This document shows, piece by piece, positions 18,163 to 28,549 of a stretch of 64,000 nucleotides of DNA. Position 1 is the first letter of the stretch, and every line of letters starts with the position of its first letter. A model generated the notes under the pieces. The model made no database searches, was not told where the DNA came from, and worked only from the letters and a program-made list of their open reading frames with translations. Origin of the DNA: Chitinispirillaceae bacterium (GTDB lineage Bacteria > Fibrobacterota > Chitinivibrionia > Chitinivibrionales > Chitinispirillaceae); contig JAFGIN010000027.1 of NCBI GenBank assembly GCA_016929595.1, positions 62,001 to 126,000 of the forward strand, read 5' to 3'. The translations under genes were made by a program, and so were the position numbers.

Positions 18163-19497
18163 TTATTTCTGATGCAGAAATTTTATACCAGTAACATTTC
18201 CTTTAGATTTTAAAGCAACAGCATACATGCCATTTGGAAGCCTGGAAAGATTAACAAGATGTTTTTCCCGGTTATTTTTAAGATGACCTCTATAAACCGT
18301 AATCCCCATCAGGTTGTACACTTCAACCGAAGCTCCTGTTTCAGGTTCTTGATTAAACCTTATTTGCAGGAACCCATTCTCGAACATACATACCGGATCG
18401 CTCTTTTTGTAACCATCAGACAACGAAGCGGTTTTTATTTCACCATCAAAACCGGAACCATCAAACGGAACTACTATTACCTTACTATTGTGATTATCAT
18501 TGCCCTGATCACTCTCTTTCTCTGCATCGATTACCGCAAATGTCCAGTGAGTAACATGTCCGTTTTCAATATAAACACCCGGACGTTCAATCTTGGTCCA
18601 GTGATTTACAGTTCCATCTGTATAACGAAGGAATTTTGAACGGGGGTCAAATGCGATTCCCTGATTTGTCCACTTATTGATACCATCTTTTGATCTGAGA
18701 TGAAATGCTTTTTTTTCACTCCATGAGTTCACGACAATATGATAATAACCGCCGCTATGCCATAATACCGGATCTTCAAGATTCGGCAGGTTGACAGATT
18801 TATAAACGGAATTGCCCTGAATCAGATACGGTCCTGTAAGCTCTTTGTTGCTGATCATGATCTGCCCCCCACGTTCGACAATCATATACCTGCCGTCATC
18901 CGGTCGGATAATCATACTCAGATTTGCTATATGCGATGGTTTATTGTAACCATTTGCATTGATCCTGATCGCCCCTGCAAATTTCCAGGGTCCATCGAGT
19001 GATGGTGCAATGAAAAAATCACCCGGTCGCGTATCACTTACAACTGATGCATAAGTACCATCTTTAAGTTGAAGAATAGTCAGATTGTGACCTTTTCCAT
19101 TCTGATCTGATGGCCAGATCATCCCTTTGTCAACGTAAGGTCCCATAACCGATTCACTGACGGCATGTACACCAACAGAACTGAGCCATGCCCAATGACC
19201 ACCGGACTGACCCCAGCGGCTCGCAAACATATGAAATTTTCCATCAGGACCTTTGATGATTGGTCCGTCCCAGTAACTATACGCACGGTTTGTTGTATCT
19301 TCAAGACCATTGCTGATGTCACGTTTACCTGTAGATGCGCACCCCCACTTATCGGTCCGTAATGTCTTTACTACAGGCATCGGAAGAAAGTAATCGATCA
19401 GAGTCTTTGTTTGATTGAAACCAGTTGAAATGATCGAGAAGAAAATAGTTCCTGTTAACCACCATTTTTTAATTATTAACAGTTTTAAACTTTCCAT
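18163..19497 (-). CDS. Secreted GH43-like five-bladed beta-propeller glycosidase with sorting tail
   Basis: A 444-residue secreted protein. A signal peptide is followed by a propeller-type catalytic domain (about 40-360) with repeated 'PDGKFHMFASRWG', 'GKGHNLTILQLKDGTYASVVSD' and 'LEDPVLWHSGGYYHIVVNSW' blades, as in the GH43/GH117 group. The exact family and substrate (arabinose- or galactose-containing side chains are likely) are uncertain. The last 80 residues (from about FLQIRFNQEPETGASVEVYN to IKFLHQK) look like a type IX secretion sorting tail. The ATG has an AAAGGAA site. It is the last gene of a four- or five-gene minus-strand set beginning with the TIGR02147 regulator at 26471. Confidence 0.78.
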   Translation of the reverse strand: MESLKLLIIKKWWLTGTIFFSIISTGFNQTKTLIDYFLPMPVVKTLRTDKWGCASTGKRDISNGLEDTTNRAYSYWDGPIIKGPDGKFHMFASRWGQSGGHWAWLSSVGVHAVSESVMGPYVDKGMIWPSDQNGKGHNLTILQLKDGTYASVVSDTRPGDFFIAPSLDGPWKFAGAIRINANGYNKPSHIANLSMIIRPDDGRYMIVERGGQIMISNKELTGPYLIQGNSVYKSVNLPNLEDPVLWHSGGYYHIVVNSWSEKKAFHLRSKDGINKWTNQGIAFDPRSKFLRYTDGTVNHWTKIERPGVYIENGHVTHWTFAVIDAEKESDQGNDNHNSKVIVVPFDGSGFDGEIKTASLSDGYKKSDPVCMFENGFLQIRFNQEPETGASVEVYNLMGITVYRGHLKNNREKHLVNLSRLPNGMYAVALKSKGNVTGIKFLHQK

Positions 19498-19590
19498 ACA
19501 GAAATTCCTTTTGCTCTGTTCCGGGAATGTAATTTAAGTCAAAATAATCACATCAGAACATCCTTACATTAAAAAAAAAACCAGCAATTT

Positions 19591-22119
19591 TTAATAATTC
19601 ATAACGACATTCATTTTCTTGATTTTATCGCATTCGATGATAATTATGTAAATCCCTTTTGACAAAAGAGGCACGTTTAAACAGCTATTATCAATGTCGT
19701 TACTCATAACAATTTTACCGTTTGACAGTATGACTGAAACTTTAAAATTCTTTTTTTCCCCTTGTTGTCTGATAAACAACTTTCCACTTGAAATTCCAGT
19801 TTTGAAACTGGTAGGACCTACCCGTTTTAATGGTTCATCGTTGACATATCCAACTGTTCCGGTAGTTTTTAGTATAAATGAAGATTCTCCCAATTTGTTG
19901 CCTTGAGCATTCAGTACAAATAACTTATACGATCCCTGGGTAGGCGGAGCTGCAATCAGTGTATCGCATCCACCAGCTCTGCTCATGGTGCGCCCAACAA
20001 CAAAGTTATTTGAACCAGATGGGGCAAACCAGACCGAATTAGTTGAATCACCACTACTGCGGATTTTAATTTTACTACCCGAATTAGCAGCACAGCTCGC
20101 AGGAAAAACGTAGTTTGCAACAGGTACAAAATTTGAGGGATAAATATTCCGGAAAGAATCCTGCACACCGGAATTGACACAAAAGGTATACTGTTTTGAA
20201 GGCCAGACATTGTCGGATACGACTACCGGAGGATCTATGGTACTGTTTGGTGGATTGACACCCATTTTTCTTACAGTTGCATATGTCCGCAAAATCGTCA
20301 GGTGATGTTTATCACCAAAATCTTCACAGTTGATTGTATATTTAACATTAGGATTAATATCCAGAATATTATCATTCTCGGTGATATGAGCACTACCTTC
20401 ATCATTATGTAAACCATAGGTCGGTCCGGATGCCGCAGCTGGAATACCCCTGATATAGTTCTGATTGATGGTTGTACCGGGATTCTGACCGATAGTATAG
20501 ATAGCCCCACTATCATGAAGACGCCGTAATGTGTTGATAATCCGGTTATAACTAATGACGTTATTTTTAGCTGTTTTTGAATTCTTAAACTCTTTCCATC
20601 CCCACCCTAAGTTGATACCGTTATACGCAGTCTGTTCAATATGATTGTGAGTGATTGAAAGAGATTCTGTATAGTATGCCGTTATCGCTGCGCAACCTCC
20701 AAATCCGGGAGCAGTACTGATATCGTATAAAAGGTTATTCTTTATTGTTATATTTTTACATATACCTTCAACGTTTGCAGAGTATTTTGCATGAGTTCCA
20801 CCATCACCGATCTCGATGTGCTGCGGATGACCTACCGTTATCCCGCTTGAAGTAATACCGGTAATGAAGTTACCCGTGATATTACAGTCGATTACATCAT
20901 TTGCCATGTTGAGGCCATCTGCACCTGCATGCTTAATTGTATTTCCAGTGAAATCGATTGATTTACTATTAGTTAATGTTATCATACCAGGATTAAGATC
21001 AAGAATCTCGTACCTGGTAGTATGCCAGTTTATATCAGCATAAAATGCAATATACCCATTGGCTCCTTGACAGGTTGTTTTTCCTGAAGACCCACCGACA
21101 TTGAAAAGATTAAAATCTGTACAGGTAAATATAATGTCCTGAAAGGTGATATTTTCAACTCTGGATGAAGTTGATGTTCCAACTACGTCGATCAGTTTCT
21201 CAACAATAGGAGCCTGAACATCCGCAGAACTCATATCTTCGCCTGGTCGTATATAATAATACAGGGTTTTCGTGGATTTGTTAAAAAAGAACTGTCCCGG
21301 AGAATTCAAAAATTCAAATGCATTGTAGATCGTGTGCGTTCCGGAAGTGGTGAACGAAGCTCCCCATCCAGGGGTTTGGGTTATCGCACCATAGGGTTGT
21401 TGCAGCAACAATGCTCTGGAATTGTCGGAGGTTGTAACGACATCCCTTACACAGGCAATATTTTCATTCCAGGTGGTTCCATTGACGATTTCAATATCAT
21501 CTTTATTATCAGCAATTTCCGGTACATCAGATGATGAATATTTAACACCATCACTTTTACTGCCGCTGGCCCATGCCCATGGAGCCTGACCAGATGTAAC
21601 AGAATAGGTTCCCTGCCCCCCTCTGGCAGTAACCTTTTTGCTGGTCATTTGAGCCCGCTTATCATTTACATAAAGGTATCTGAGTTTTGTGGAACGGTTT
21701 AATGTTGCTTTGTAAATGTTACCGCTGTGTTGTGTCCATCCGGTAACCTTTGTTGCACCACTGATAACCGCTCTTTCACCAGGAAATGCTTTGTAATATA
21801 CACGATATCCATTCTTTCCACCATCCTGAGGATTGAAGGTGACAGGAGCAGTTAACTCATAAGTACCCTCTCTGAGGTATACAACAATATCACCCGACAT
21901 ACCACTGTTGATTTCACGAACTGCATCACGGGCAGCTGTGATCGTCTTGAATGGTGCATTTTGATTACCTGTGTTACTGTCATTCCCATCAGGGGAAACA
22001 TAAAAGATACCCTGTGTTGCCGCCATGATTGAAAATAAAAATGATGATACAACAACTGAAATTTTCGATTGAAAACGAACATCGAATTTAAAAAATAATA
22101 GTATTGATTTTTCAGACAT
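19591..22119 (-). CDS. Secreted GH141-like right-handed beta-helix enzyme with sorting tail
   Basis: An 842-residue extracellular protein. It opens with the common beta-helix start YVSPDGNDSNTGNQNAPFKTI and then REGTYEL, followed by an inserted 'AVISGATKVTGW' barrel segment found in GH141-type alpha-fucosidase/xylanase and related helix enzymes. Many parallel beta-helix coils follow (about 300-600: NNLLYDIS, HNHIEQTAYNGINLGWG, YNRIINTLRRLHDSGAIYTIG). After about residue 640 comes an Ig-like linker, and the end (FKVSVILSNGKIVMSNDI...GIYIIIIECDK) is a sorting tail. Assignment to GH141 is by overall layout, not by catalytic residues I can verify. Spacing of 68 and 93 bases to its neighbours suggests one transcript. 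Confidence 0.75.
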   Translation of the reverse strand: MSEKSILLFFKFDVRFQSKISVVVSSFLFSIMAATQGIFYVSPDGNDSNTGNQNAPFKTITAARDAVREINSGMSGDIVVYLREGTYELTAPVTFNPQDGGKNGYRVYYKAFPGERAVISGATKVTGWTQHSGNIYKATLNRSTKLRYLYVNDKRAQMTSKKVTARGGQGTYSVTSGQAPWAWASGSKSDGVKYSSSDVPEIADNKDDIEIVNGTTWNENIACVRDVVTTSDNSRALLLQQPYGAITQTPGWGASFTTSGTHTIYNAFEFLNSPGQFFFNKSTKTLYYYIRPGEDMSSADVQAPIVEKLIDVVGTSTSSRVENITFQDIIFTCTDFNLFNVGGSSGKTTCQGANGYIAFYADINWHTTRYEILDLNPGMITLTNSKSIDFTGNTIKHAGADGLNMANDVIDCNITGNFITGITSSGITVGHPQHIEIGDGGTHAKYSANVEGICKNITIKNNLLYDISTAPGFGGCAAITAYYTESLSITHNHIEQTAYNGINLGWGWKEFKNSKTAKNNVISYNRIINTLRRLHDSGAIYTIGQNPGTTINQNYIRGIPAAASGPTYGLHNDEGSAHITENDNILDINPNVKYTINCEDFGDKHHLTILRTYATVRKMGVNPPNSTIDPPVVVSDNVWPSKQYTFCVNSGVQDSFRNIYPSNFVPVANYVFPASCAANSGSKIKIRSSGDSTNSVWFAPSGSNNFVVGRTMSRAGGCDTLIAAPPTQGSYKLFVLNAQGNKLGESSFILKTTGTVGYVNDEPLKRVGPTSFKTGISSGKLFIRQQGEKKNFKVSVILSNGKIVMSNDIDNSCLNVPLLSKGIYIIIIECDKIKKMNVVMNY

Positions 22120-22187
22120 CTTTTATTTTGCTCCTGAAAGGTTCTTCAGATCAGAATACTCAGCCACAATGCATGTTTTAAATAACA

Positions 22188-23804
22188 TTAACGCATTAAG
22201 TAAGCACTATTGAATAACATCTTACTATCAGAAAAAACAGTAATAACATACATACCGGAACTAATCAGCTTTCTGTCTAATGAAAAAGATATAATTCCAG
22301 AATTCTTATCTGTAATAGACTGATTTGCCACCAGACGTCCCTGTAAATCCGAAACAGTCACACTGAATTTTCTGCTACTGTAATCATCTGATACATGGTA
22401 CGTGAATCTGACACAATTTACATTATAAGACTGAATTTTCAACTCTTTTGAATGGTGCACTACAGGATTATGAACTGTACCGGTTGGCATCTGAAACCGC
22501 CACCAATTGAAATTAAACAGCGATCCACTTCCTCCGGAAAAGGTGAGAAACAAATCATGTTTACCGCTTGTTGCATTGACTGTGCAGGATTTTGTCTGCC
22601 AGCTCTGAGCTCCACCAGTAGTTGCGACTGTACAGGTACCAATGATGGTTCCAGTCTTACTATCAAGACGCAATTCTATTTTTCCACCATTGGTGCTGGA
22701 AGCAACTCGTGCTTCAAACAGTGCAGAACCAGTACCGAAATCCACACCTTTAACTTTTATGTAATCTCCATTTTCGATTGAAGTTACATTAATTCCACCC
22801 TCGCTGCAGGTTTCAGTTTCGATACCAGACATGAGGTTAAAAGTTTCTGCTTCTATAGTATCGTAGGGGCTGAATGATCCGACCTGTTCCGGACCGGTTT
22901 TGCTCATTTTCATAGGATTAATGGTACCATCACTTTTATATGTCATTTTTTCAACACATACAGATCGTTTAAAGGTACCACCACCGGGTAATGCTGAATT
23001 ATGATAAAACATATAACTGCTATCCTTAAAATCGCATACTCCTGGATGATTTGTAAAACAGTTGCCACTTGGTATAATAATGCCTTTGGATGCCCAGGGG
23101 CCAGTTGGAGAATTACTGGTAGCATACTGAATATTTTCATTGCCGCCTCCCATCCCTGCATAAATCATGTAATACAGATTGCCGCGTTTGTAAAACCATG
23201 GGCCCTCAGTAAACCCTGTTGGTTTTGGGTTACAGGTAACAATGTTTCCGGAATATGAGATCATATTTTCATTAAGCTTAACATACCATAATGATCCATT
23301 TCCCCAGTACATATACGCCTGATCATCACTGTCGATGAACACTGTTGGATCAATATCACTCCAGTTTCCTCTGTTAATCAATGCTTTTCCAAGAGGATCC
23401 TTGAAAGGACCTGTCGGGCTATCAGCTACAAGGACACCCATTCCTTTTCCGTGAATTGGAATATAGAGGTAAAATTTTCCATTCCGCTCAACACACTGAG
23501 GTGCCCAGGCATCATTATTATGACCATTTAACCATTTAAATTCTTTGAGTTTCACTATGATTCCATGGTCGGTCCAGTTAACCATATCGCTTGTAGAGTA
23601 ACAGCAATAATCTCTCATCGTATAAAAATCAGCTTCAGTTTTATCGTCATCGTGGCTAGTGTAAAGATATACTCTGTCTTTATACACCATAGGAGCCGGA
23701 TCGGCAGTATAAACATTCTGGATAATTGGATTATCGGTAAACCCTTCAGAAATGAAACACAACAGTATTGGCACAAATAACAATTGTGATACTGATTTTT
23801 TCAT
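22188..23804 (-). CDS. Secreted GH43 xylosidase/arabinofuranosidase with CBM6 and sorting tail
   Basis: A 538-residue enzyme. Signal peptide; GH43 five-blade propeller (about 27-320) with the three acids visible: Asp35 (YTADPAP, base), Asp152 (SDIDPTVF, pKa modulator) and Glu200 (TEGPWFY, acid). A CBM6 xylan-binding domain follows (about 328-455, starting IEAETFNLMSG and ending FNFNWWRFQ), and a sorting tail (about 465-538, VSDLQGRLV...SSGMYVITVFS). The ATG at 23804 sits ten bases after AAAGAAAG; a GTG nine bases further upstream is possible. It follows the LamG lipoprotein gene by 79 bases on the same strand. Likely substrate is xylan or arabinoxylan oligomers. Confidence 0.9.
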   Translation of the reverse strand: MKKSVSQLLFVPILLCFISEGFTDNPIIQNVYTADPAPMVYKDRVYLYTSHDDDKTEADFYTMRDYCCYSTSDMVNWTDHGIIVKLKEFKWLNGHNNDAWAPQCVERNGKFYLYIPIHGKGMGVLVADSPTGPFKDPLGKALINRGNWSDIDPTVFIDSDDQAYMYWGNGSLWYVKLNENMISYSGNIVTCNPKPTGFTEGPWFYKRGNLYYMIYAGMGGGNENIQYATSNSPTGPWASKGIIIPSGNCFTNHPGVCDFKDSSYMFYHNSALPGGGTFKRSVCVEKMTYKSDGTINPMKMSKTGPEQVGSFSPYDTIEAETFNLMSGIETETCSEGGINVTSIENGDYIKVKGVDFGTGSALFEARVASSTNGGKIELRLDSKTGTIIGTCTVATTGGAQSWQTKSCTVNATSGKHDLFLTFSGGSGSLFNFNWWRFQMPTGTVHNPVVHHSKELKIQSYNVNCVRFTYHVSDDYSSRKFSVTVSDLQGRLVANQSITDKNSGIISFSLDRKLISSGMYVITVFSDSKMLFNSAYLMR

Positions 23805-23883
23805 ACTACACACACTTTCTTTGATTGGTTGTTTAACATAATGATTTTTACAATGTCCGGATCAAATCCCTGATAGTCTTTTG

Positions 23884-25608
23884 TTATCTTGTGAATACCA
23901 CAGCATTGTCCTCTGATCTCTGATTCATATACATAAGCTTTATGTATTCGTGCGAAAAAATTCTTGATGATATTGTGATTTCATCCATTGAACCATTCCA
24001 TTGGTAATTACCGTTTGCATCAGATCCAATACGTAATGGTAATTCATTCCTGATAGTACTGATATTTTTGATATCGCCGGCAGTCGGATATGTACTTACA
24101 TCTACTCCGTCAATATACAGATGACAATCGTTTCTATCCGAACGGTTAATCACCGCTGCTACATGGTGCCATGCTGTATCGGTAATCCATGCTCTGGAAG
24201 TAAGAACAAAGGTCCCGGGATCAGCCCAGACACCATCACCTGTTGCTATATAAATTGCCAGTGCTCCATCAGCATCTAACTGAAGAAGCCAGCCATATGA
24301 GCTACTGGCCTTTCCACCTGAACTTTTAGAAATAATTGTGCTTATTTTCTTTTCATCCGATTTCTTTATCCAGCCACTGACCGAAAAGTTGGACATATCA
24401 GGATTACATACATTTCCCATATCAGCATAATCCCCGGAACCATCAAAAAATTCTGAAAAGCCTATGCATCCTTTAACGGATCTGAGATTATCCATTTTTG
24501 TTCCATTGTAATTGTTTGCAGTTACATCAAGAATAGTCCTGGTGTCATTTCCGAAATGCCATGCAGACTTAAATCCATCAGTTGTATCGAAAACAGTCCG
24601 GCTGTTTGAATTACCAGAAGCATCTTCATTGCCCCAATACATCTTTAAACATTGAGTTGAATCATTACCATAAACCGTATCAACTTTAACCCATACCTCA
24701 GCTTCATGTTTCTCTGCATCCCATCGTTCGATTTCAAATGGAACAGGTACGCCATCATATTTAGTAAATCTGATATCACTTCCATCACTGTTAGCTTCAT
24801 TGAAATTGAAATTTTCATCACCTAAACGCACAAGAAGTGGGATATCCGTCACCGTTTCGGTAATATCTGCTCCTGAACTTGTCGTATTCAAGTATATATC
24901 TTTTGACATACGCCATTTGCTTAAAAGATCAAGATCGTAATTTCCCAGATCTTCAGTTTCGTTCGGATCAATAGTGATATGAGGTATTTGAACCGGAGAA
25001 TATTCCGTAGATGTTGATATTATACGGATTGTATAGTTACCTGCCGGAATATCTCCGATTACAAATTCTCCTGTTTCCTTATCACGAACACCTGACCGCT
25101 CAAGTCCATATACCTGAATGAAAAGCTCTGATGAGTCCCCTGGAGCTGTAGTACAGGAACCTTTTATCGTTCCGGTTGGAAGGAGTCTTGCATTTGGTAA
25201 CTGCACCACAGTATCCATCCGGGAGATTTCACACATCAGCAGAATTGCATTGGCTTTACCATCATTGATCTCAATACAGTACTGTCCACGATCAACTGAA
25301 TTTATACGGAATTCACCTTTTGAATTGGTAAAAGTATCCCGAAATGAAGCTAAATTTTTTTCCGGTTGTTCCCCCAGGATATAATCATGCGATCGTAAAC
25401 GCACTCTTGCCCCAGATGCAAAACTACCGTTATCATTATATATTACACATGAAATACGACCATTACCGGATTGTGAACCGGTACCTGTTATACCTTCATT
25501 ATTAGAGCACCTTAAAATAACCACCACTAAAGCAATAACACTTATAGCCACAAAAAACGTATTATTTTTAATGGTATGATTTTTCAATTGTATATGAATC
25601 TGTCTCAT
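23884..25608 (-). CDS. DUF2341/LamG surface lipoprotein paired with TIGR02147 regulator
   Basis: A 574-residue predicted lipoprotein. A long N-terminal anchor ends in ILRC, a poor lipobox (Arg at -1), then a short polar linker with the motif GSQSGNGRIS. Carboxypeptidase-regulatory-like repeats follow (about 50-130 and 140-215), a DUF2341 domain (about 230-330, SGSDIRFTKYDG-type core) and a LamG/concanavalin-like domain (about 340-570, with FSVSGWIKK, WHHVAAVINRS, DEITISSRIFSHEYIKLMY). The start codon overlaps the stop of the TIGR02147 gene by ATGA, so the two are translationally coupled. A paralogue with the same order lies at 41384-43057. The LamG part suggests glycan binding at the cell surface; this is inference. 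Confidence 0.85.
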   Translation of the reverse strand: MRQIHIQLKNHTIKNNTFFVAISVIALVVVILRCSNNEGITGTGSQSGNGRISCVIYNDNGSFASGARVRLRSHDYILGEQPEKNLASFRDTFTNSKGEFRINSVDRGQYCIEINDGKANAILLMCEISRMDTVVQLPNARLLPTGTIKGSCTTAPGDSSELFIQVYGLERSGVRDKETGEFVIGDIPAGNYTIRIISTSTEYSPVQIPHITIDPNETEDLGNYDLDLLSKWRMSKDIYLNTTSSGADITETVTDIPLLVRLGDENFNFNEANSDGSDIRFTKYDGVPVPFEIERWDAEKHEAEVWVKVDTVYGNDSTQCLKMYWGNEDASGNSNSRTVFDTTDGFKSAWHFGNDTRTILDVTANNYNGTKMDNLRSVKGCIGFSEFFDGSGDYADMGNVCNPDMSNFSVSGWIKKSDEKKISTIISKSSGGKASSSYGWLLQLDADGALAIYIATGDGVWADPGTFVLTSRAWITDTAWHHVAAVINRSDRNDCHLYIDGVDVSTYPTAGDIKNISTIRNELPLRIGSDANGNYQWNGSMDEITISSRIFSHEYIKLMYMNQRSEDNAVVFTR

Positions 25609-26471
25609 TGTGTATCACCTGTTATAGTAGAGTCTGCTTCCACCAGAGGAAACAGCTGGAAATTACATTGACATACCATTTCTGATCTTGTTGTATCTTC
25701 TAGTACCATTTTCAATAAGTCCTCTTTAAAGCTGCGTATACGCTCTTTAATTCTTATATAACAGTGCCGTGAAACTCCAAGAGTCAGTGAGCTGATTTCA
25801 CGCTCTGCTGGTTCAAAACGCTCGAGTGCATTCCTGGCAAGTTCAATGACTTCCGACTGAAAATTTCTTAAAATGAGCGATTTCATCTCATATTCAGATG
25901 ATATAACAGCATCGCTAAGTTCAAGTATCCCATTTTTATTGCGACGTAAAATCCCAAGCTGCAACATTATCTCAAATGATTTCTTTGCCTGCGATACCGT
26001 GATTCGCGGGATACACTTACAGGCAATCCATTCATAATCCTCTTTAAAATCCGGAAGAGTAACCATTTCCCTCAATGCACTATGGTACCAGGTACGAAAA
26101 AATTCATACTGACTTTTATCAATAAATTTTATAGAAGAATTTCCACGCAAACGGAGCAATTCTGTTAAATGCACATTTTTTTCATCAGTCGTTTTACTGT
26201 TATTAAACTTAACAACAGCACCAAAATAATCTGTTTCCTTTTGTGATATATTCATTGCAGCTGCATACTTCTTCATTACAGGAATACTAAGCCTCCGCCT
26301 GCCTTCAACGATATCGCTGAACAGGCTTGCCGATACACCGGATTTAACTGCAAAGTATCTGTATGAAAACGATCGGATCCGCTTCTTCTGAAATTCGTAA
26401 TATTCTTTTAAGAGAATTCTGTAATCAGAATAATCATAAACATTAAAACACTGTAAAGATTTTGAATTCAT
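25605..26471 (-). CDS. TIGR02147 family (DUF4423) regulator, copy 1
   Basis: A 288-residue cytoplasmic protein. It opens with the family signature 'FNVYDYSDYRILLKEYYE', then a helix-turn-helix of XRE type (about 38-75, YFAVKSGVSASLFSDIVEGRRRLS). A long helical DUF4423 region carries 'FFRTWYHSALREMV', 'RITVSQAKKSFEIMLQLGILRRNKNG' (a winged-helix-like segment) and the end 'SSLTLGVSRHCYIRIKERIRSFKEDLL...VCQCNFQLFPL'. TIGR02147 was defined on a Fibrobacter succinogenes paralogous family; the ligand and targets are unknown. The stop overlaps the lipoprotein start. With the second pair at 40525-43057, this makes a repeated regulator/lipoprotein module. Confidence 0.92.
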   Translation of the reverse strand: MNSKSLQCFNVYDYSDYRILLKEYYEFQKKRIRSFSYRYFAVKSGVSASLFSDIVEGRRRLSIPVMKKYAAAMNISQKETDYFGAVVKFNNSKTTDEKNVHLTELLRLRGNSSIKFIDKSQYEFFRTWYHSALREMVTLPDFKEDYEWIACKCIPRITVSQAKKSFEIMLQLGILRRNKNGILELSDAVISSEYEMKSLILRNFQSEVIELARNALERFEPAEREISSLTLGVSRHCYIRIKERIRSFKEDLLKMVLEDTTRSEMVCQCNFQLFPLVEADSTITGDTQ

Positions 26472-26972
26472 GATATATCAATATAAGTAATGATTCTTAA
26501 TGTGTAAGGATAATAAATGTTACTCACCCATATGATCTGCGTACATATTAACTACTAAAGCATTGATATAAAAGATATTATGAATGACAAAAAGCGCGTA
26601 CGTTTTTTTCTGCGAACATAAATTATATGTCATTTCCGTATGTACCTTTTTTCATAACAACATGCTTCAAATCAAGTCAGTTAATCAGTATCTGTTCAAA
26701 ATGATTTTTAATAATACATTTCGACAAGTTCAGAATGAGTGTTCTATGCGTATTCCGCATAAAAAGAACGTTCATCTGATCCCGAACCCGGGATGAAGTA
26801 TGGGCAGTTTTTTCAGAGTATTTTGAAAAGATTTTGAAAAGATACTGATTACTATACTCTTTGATTCAGTCGTAAAGATGTATATGTAGTTCTGATACAT
26901 TTTTCATGTATGGAAGATCGATTACTATCCCGAAAATGAAGAAACACTCACAATCAAAAAACAACCTTCTAA
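26472..26972. other. Intergenic region upstream of TIGR02147 copy 1
   Basis: No gene recognised; AT-rich. A short inverted repeat (ATCCCG / CGGGAT) lies near 26780. The promoter of the minus-strand module should lie in the left part; no CATGGAC-N6-GTCCAC element is present. Confidence 0.35.
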
Positions 26973-28448
26973 TCAGTAAAATGCCACCATTTTCTTTTCA
27001 GCTACTCCATTTTCATATAAAATACTTACAAGATAGACGCTTCTTGTTTCCACTTTCACTTGTAAATTTCCAGCAACTTTGTTTTTACAGTAAATCAAGC
27101 GTCCATCTGGTGTGAAGAGTGCAATTCTGTAAGATGAACCTATTCCTGAAGGAACTATTTCAATAGAATTCGCATCCATTTTTGTTCTGCACAAAAAACC
27201 GGTAATCGTTTTCAAAGGTTTAGCTATAGATCCGGTAACAGGTTGAGAAGAGATCATCAGCATGTTTGTACCGTGAGATGAGACTTGCATTGTGTATGAA
27301 CCGGTAAAGACTCCCAATTCTTTTTTCTCCCATAAATCTCTTATGGTAACTGTACCTGAGAGACCGATATCTGAAAAATTGACGGTGATATTCGCTGTAT
27401 TACTATTTCGGTTAAACAATCCAACAGCTTTTGTAGTGCCATCTTTTGAACCTAATGGTTTACACCATATATCGAGCCCATTGGACGATTTGATCCTGGT
27501 TCCCTGTATTCCCGCAGAATCCTGGTTGATAGCGATGACTTCTTTATTAAGAAGAATTTCTCTGGTAATCTGTTTCATATTCCGGATATCATTTCCAAGT
27601 ATAAGAGGTGCTGCCATGATACACCATAGACTCATATGTGAACGGTATTCATTATCGTTTGGACCACCATTTCTGTAATTGCCAATTTGAAGCATATCAG
27701 GATCATTCCAGGCTCCAGGTTTTGCATACGGTGCTCTTGGTTCATTTAAATCGATGATATCAAGTATGCCCCATGACCACTCATTTGTTTTTTTCCATAT
27801 ATTGAGTATATCAGTTGTGGTACGCCACAGATTTCCCGTTTTTGGCATCCATGGTTGAAATTCCCATGCGCAAATGCTATATACAATATCCCTGCCGCAA
27901 TTAGCAAGTGCATCCCGCATTTTTTCATAATCTTTCTGCATTGTCGCACCATTTGCTAAACAATTATCATATTTGAGATAGTCAACACCCCAAGAAGCAA
28001 ACGTTTTAGCATCCTTTATCTCTCTTCCGACACTGCCACTTTTGGTATCCAGTTCTTTGAAATTATCACGAAAATAACAGGTCTCTGTACCACGATCACC
28101 ATAGATACCAAATTTAAGTCCTTTGGAATGGATGTAATCACCAAGCGCTTTCATACCGCCAGGAAAGCGATCAGGATCTGCCCGTAAGTTATCGTTTGCA
28201 TCCCTTGATTTTGCCATCCAGTTATCGTCAAGATTGAGGTAAACATACCCTGCATCCTTCAAACCAGAACTCACCATTGCGTCGGCGACCTCTTTAATCT
28301 GTTTCTCATTAATGTTTGCACCGAAACAGTTCCAGCTGTTCCATCCCATCGGAGGGGTTTTAACTAATCCGTTATCTAATGCGACGGCATTGATTATTAC
28401 ACCTGCGATTGCGATGCCTGCTGTTAAGCGTATAATTTTATTTAACAT
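26973..28448 (-). CDS. GH27 alpha-galactosidase, secreted, with sorting tail
   Basis: A 491-residue enzyme releasing terminal alpha-galactose (or arabinopyranose) from side chains such as those of galactoglucomannan. Signal peptide (cleaved near residue 24); GH27 barrel (about 28-300) with TPPMGWNSWN (31-40), LNLDDNW, the nucleophile Asp161 in YLKYDNC and the acid/base-region motif WNDPDM (247-252). A C-terminal beta-sandwich (about 300-395) is typical of the family, then a sorting tail (about 415-491, IALFTPDGRLIYCKN...VYLVSILYENG). It lies 101 bases downstream of the GH10 gene on the same strand, so possibly co-transcribed with it. Confidence 0.94.
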   Translation of the reverse strand: MLNKIIRLTAGIAIAGVIINAVALDNGLVKTPPMGWNSWNCFGANINEKQIKEVADAMVSSGLKDAGYVYLNLDDNWMAKSRDANDNLRADPDRFPGGMKALGDYIHSKGLKFGIYGDRGTETCYFRDNFKELDTKSGSVGREIKDAKTFASWGVDYLKYDNCLANGATMQKDYEKMRDALANCGRDIVYSICAWEFQPWMPKTGNLWRTTTDILNIWKKTNEWSWGILDIIDLNEPRAPYAKPGAWNDPDMLQIGNYRNGGPNDNEYRSHMSLWCIMAAPLILGNDIRNMKQITREILLNKEVIAINQDSAGIQGTRIKSSNGLDIWCKPLGSKDGTTKAVGLFNRNSNTANITVNFSDIGLSGTVTIRDLWEKKELGVFTGSYTMQVSSHGTNMLMISSQPVTGSIAKPLKTITGFLCRTKMDANSIEIVPSGIGSSYRIALFTPDGRLIYCKNKVAGNLQVKVETRSVYLVSILYENGVAEKKMVAFY

Positions 28449-28549
28449 TGAAAACTCTCATTGACAAAGACATTTACCAATGCACATCCCGGATCTATTG
28501 ACACCAATAATCAGTGGTCTGTTTTACCAATTCGACAAGAATGATTCAA

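Noticed and set aside
17990-18172. Short + strand frame overlapping the first palindrome
   Set aside because: Overlaps the regulatory element and the end of the GH43-like gene and has no protein-like pattern.
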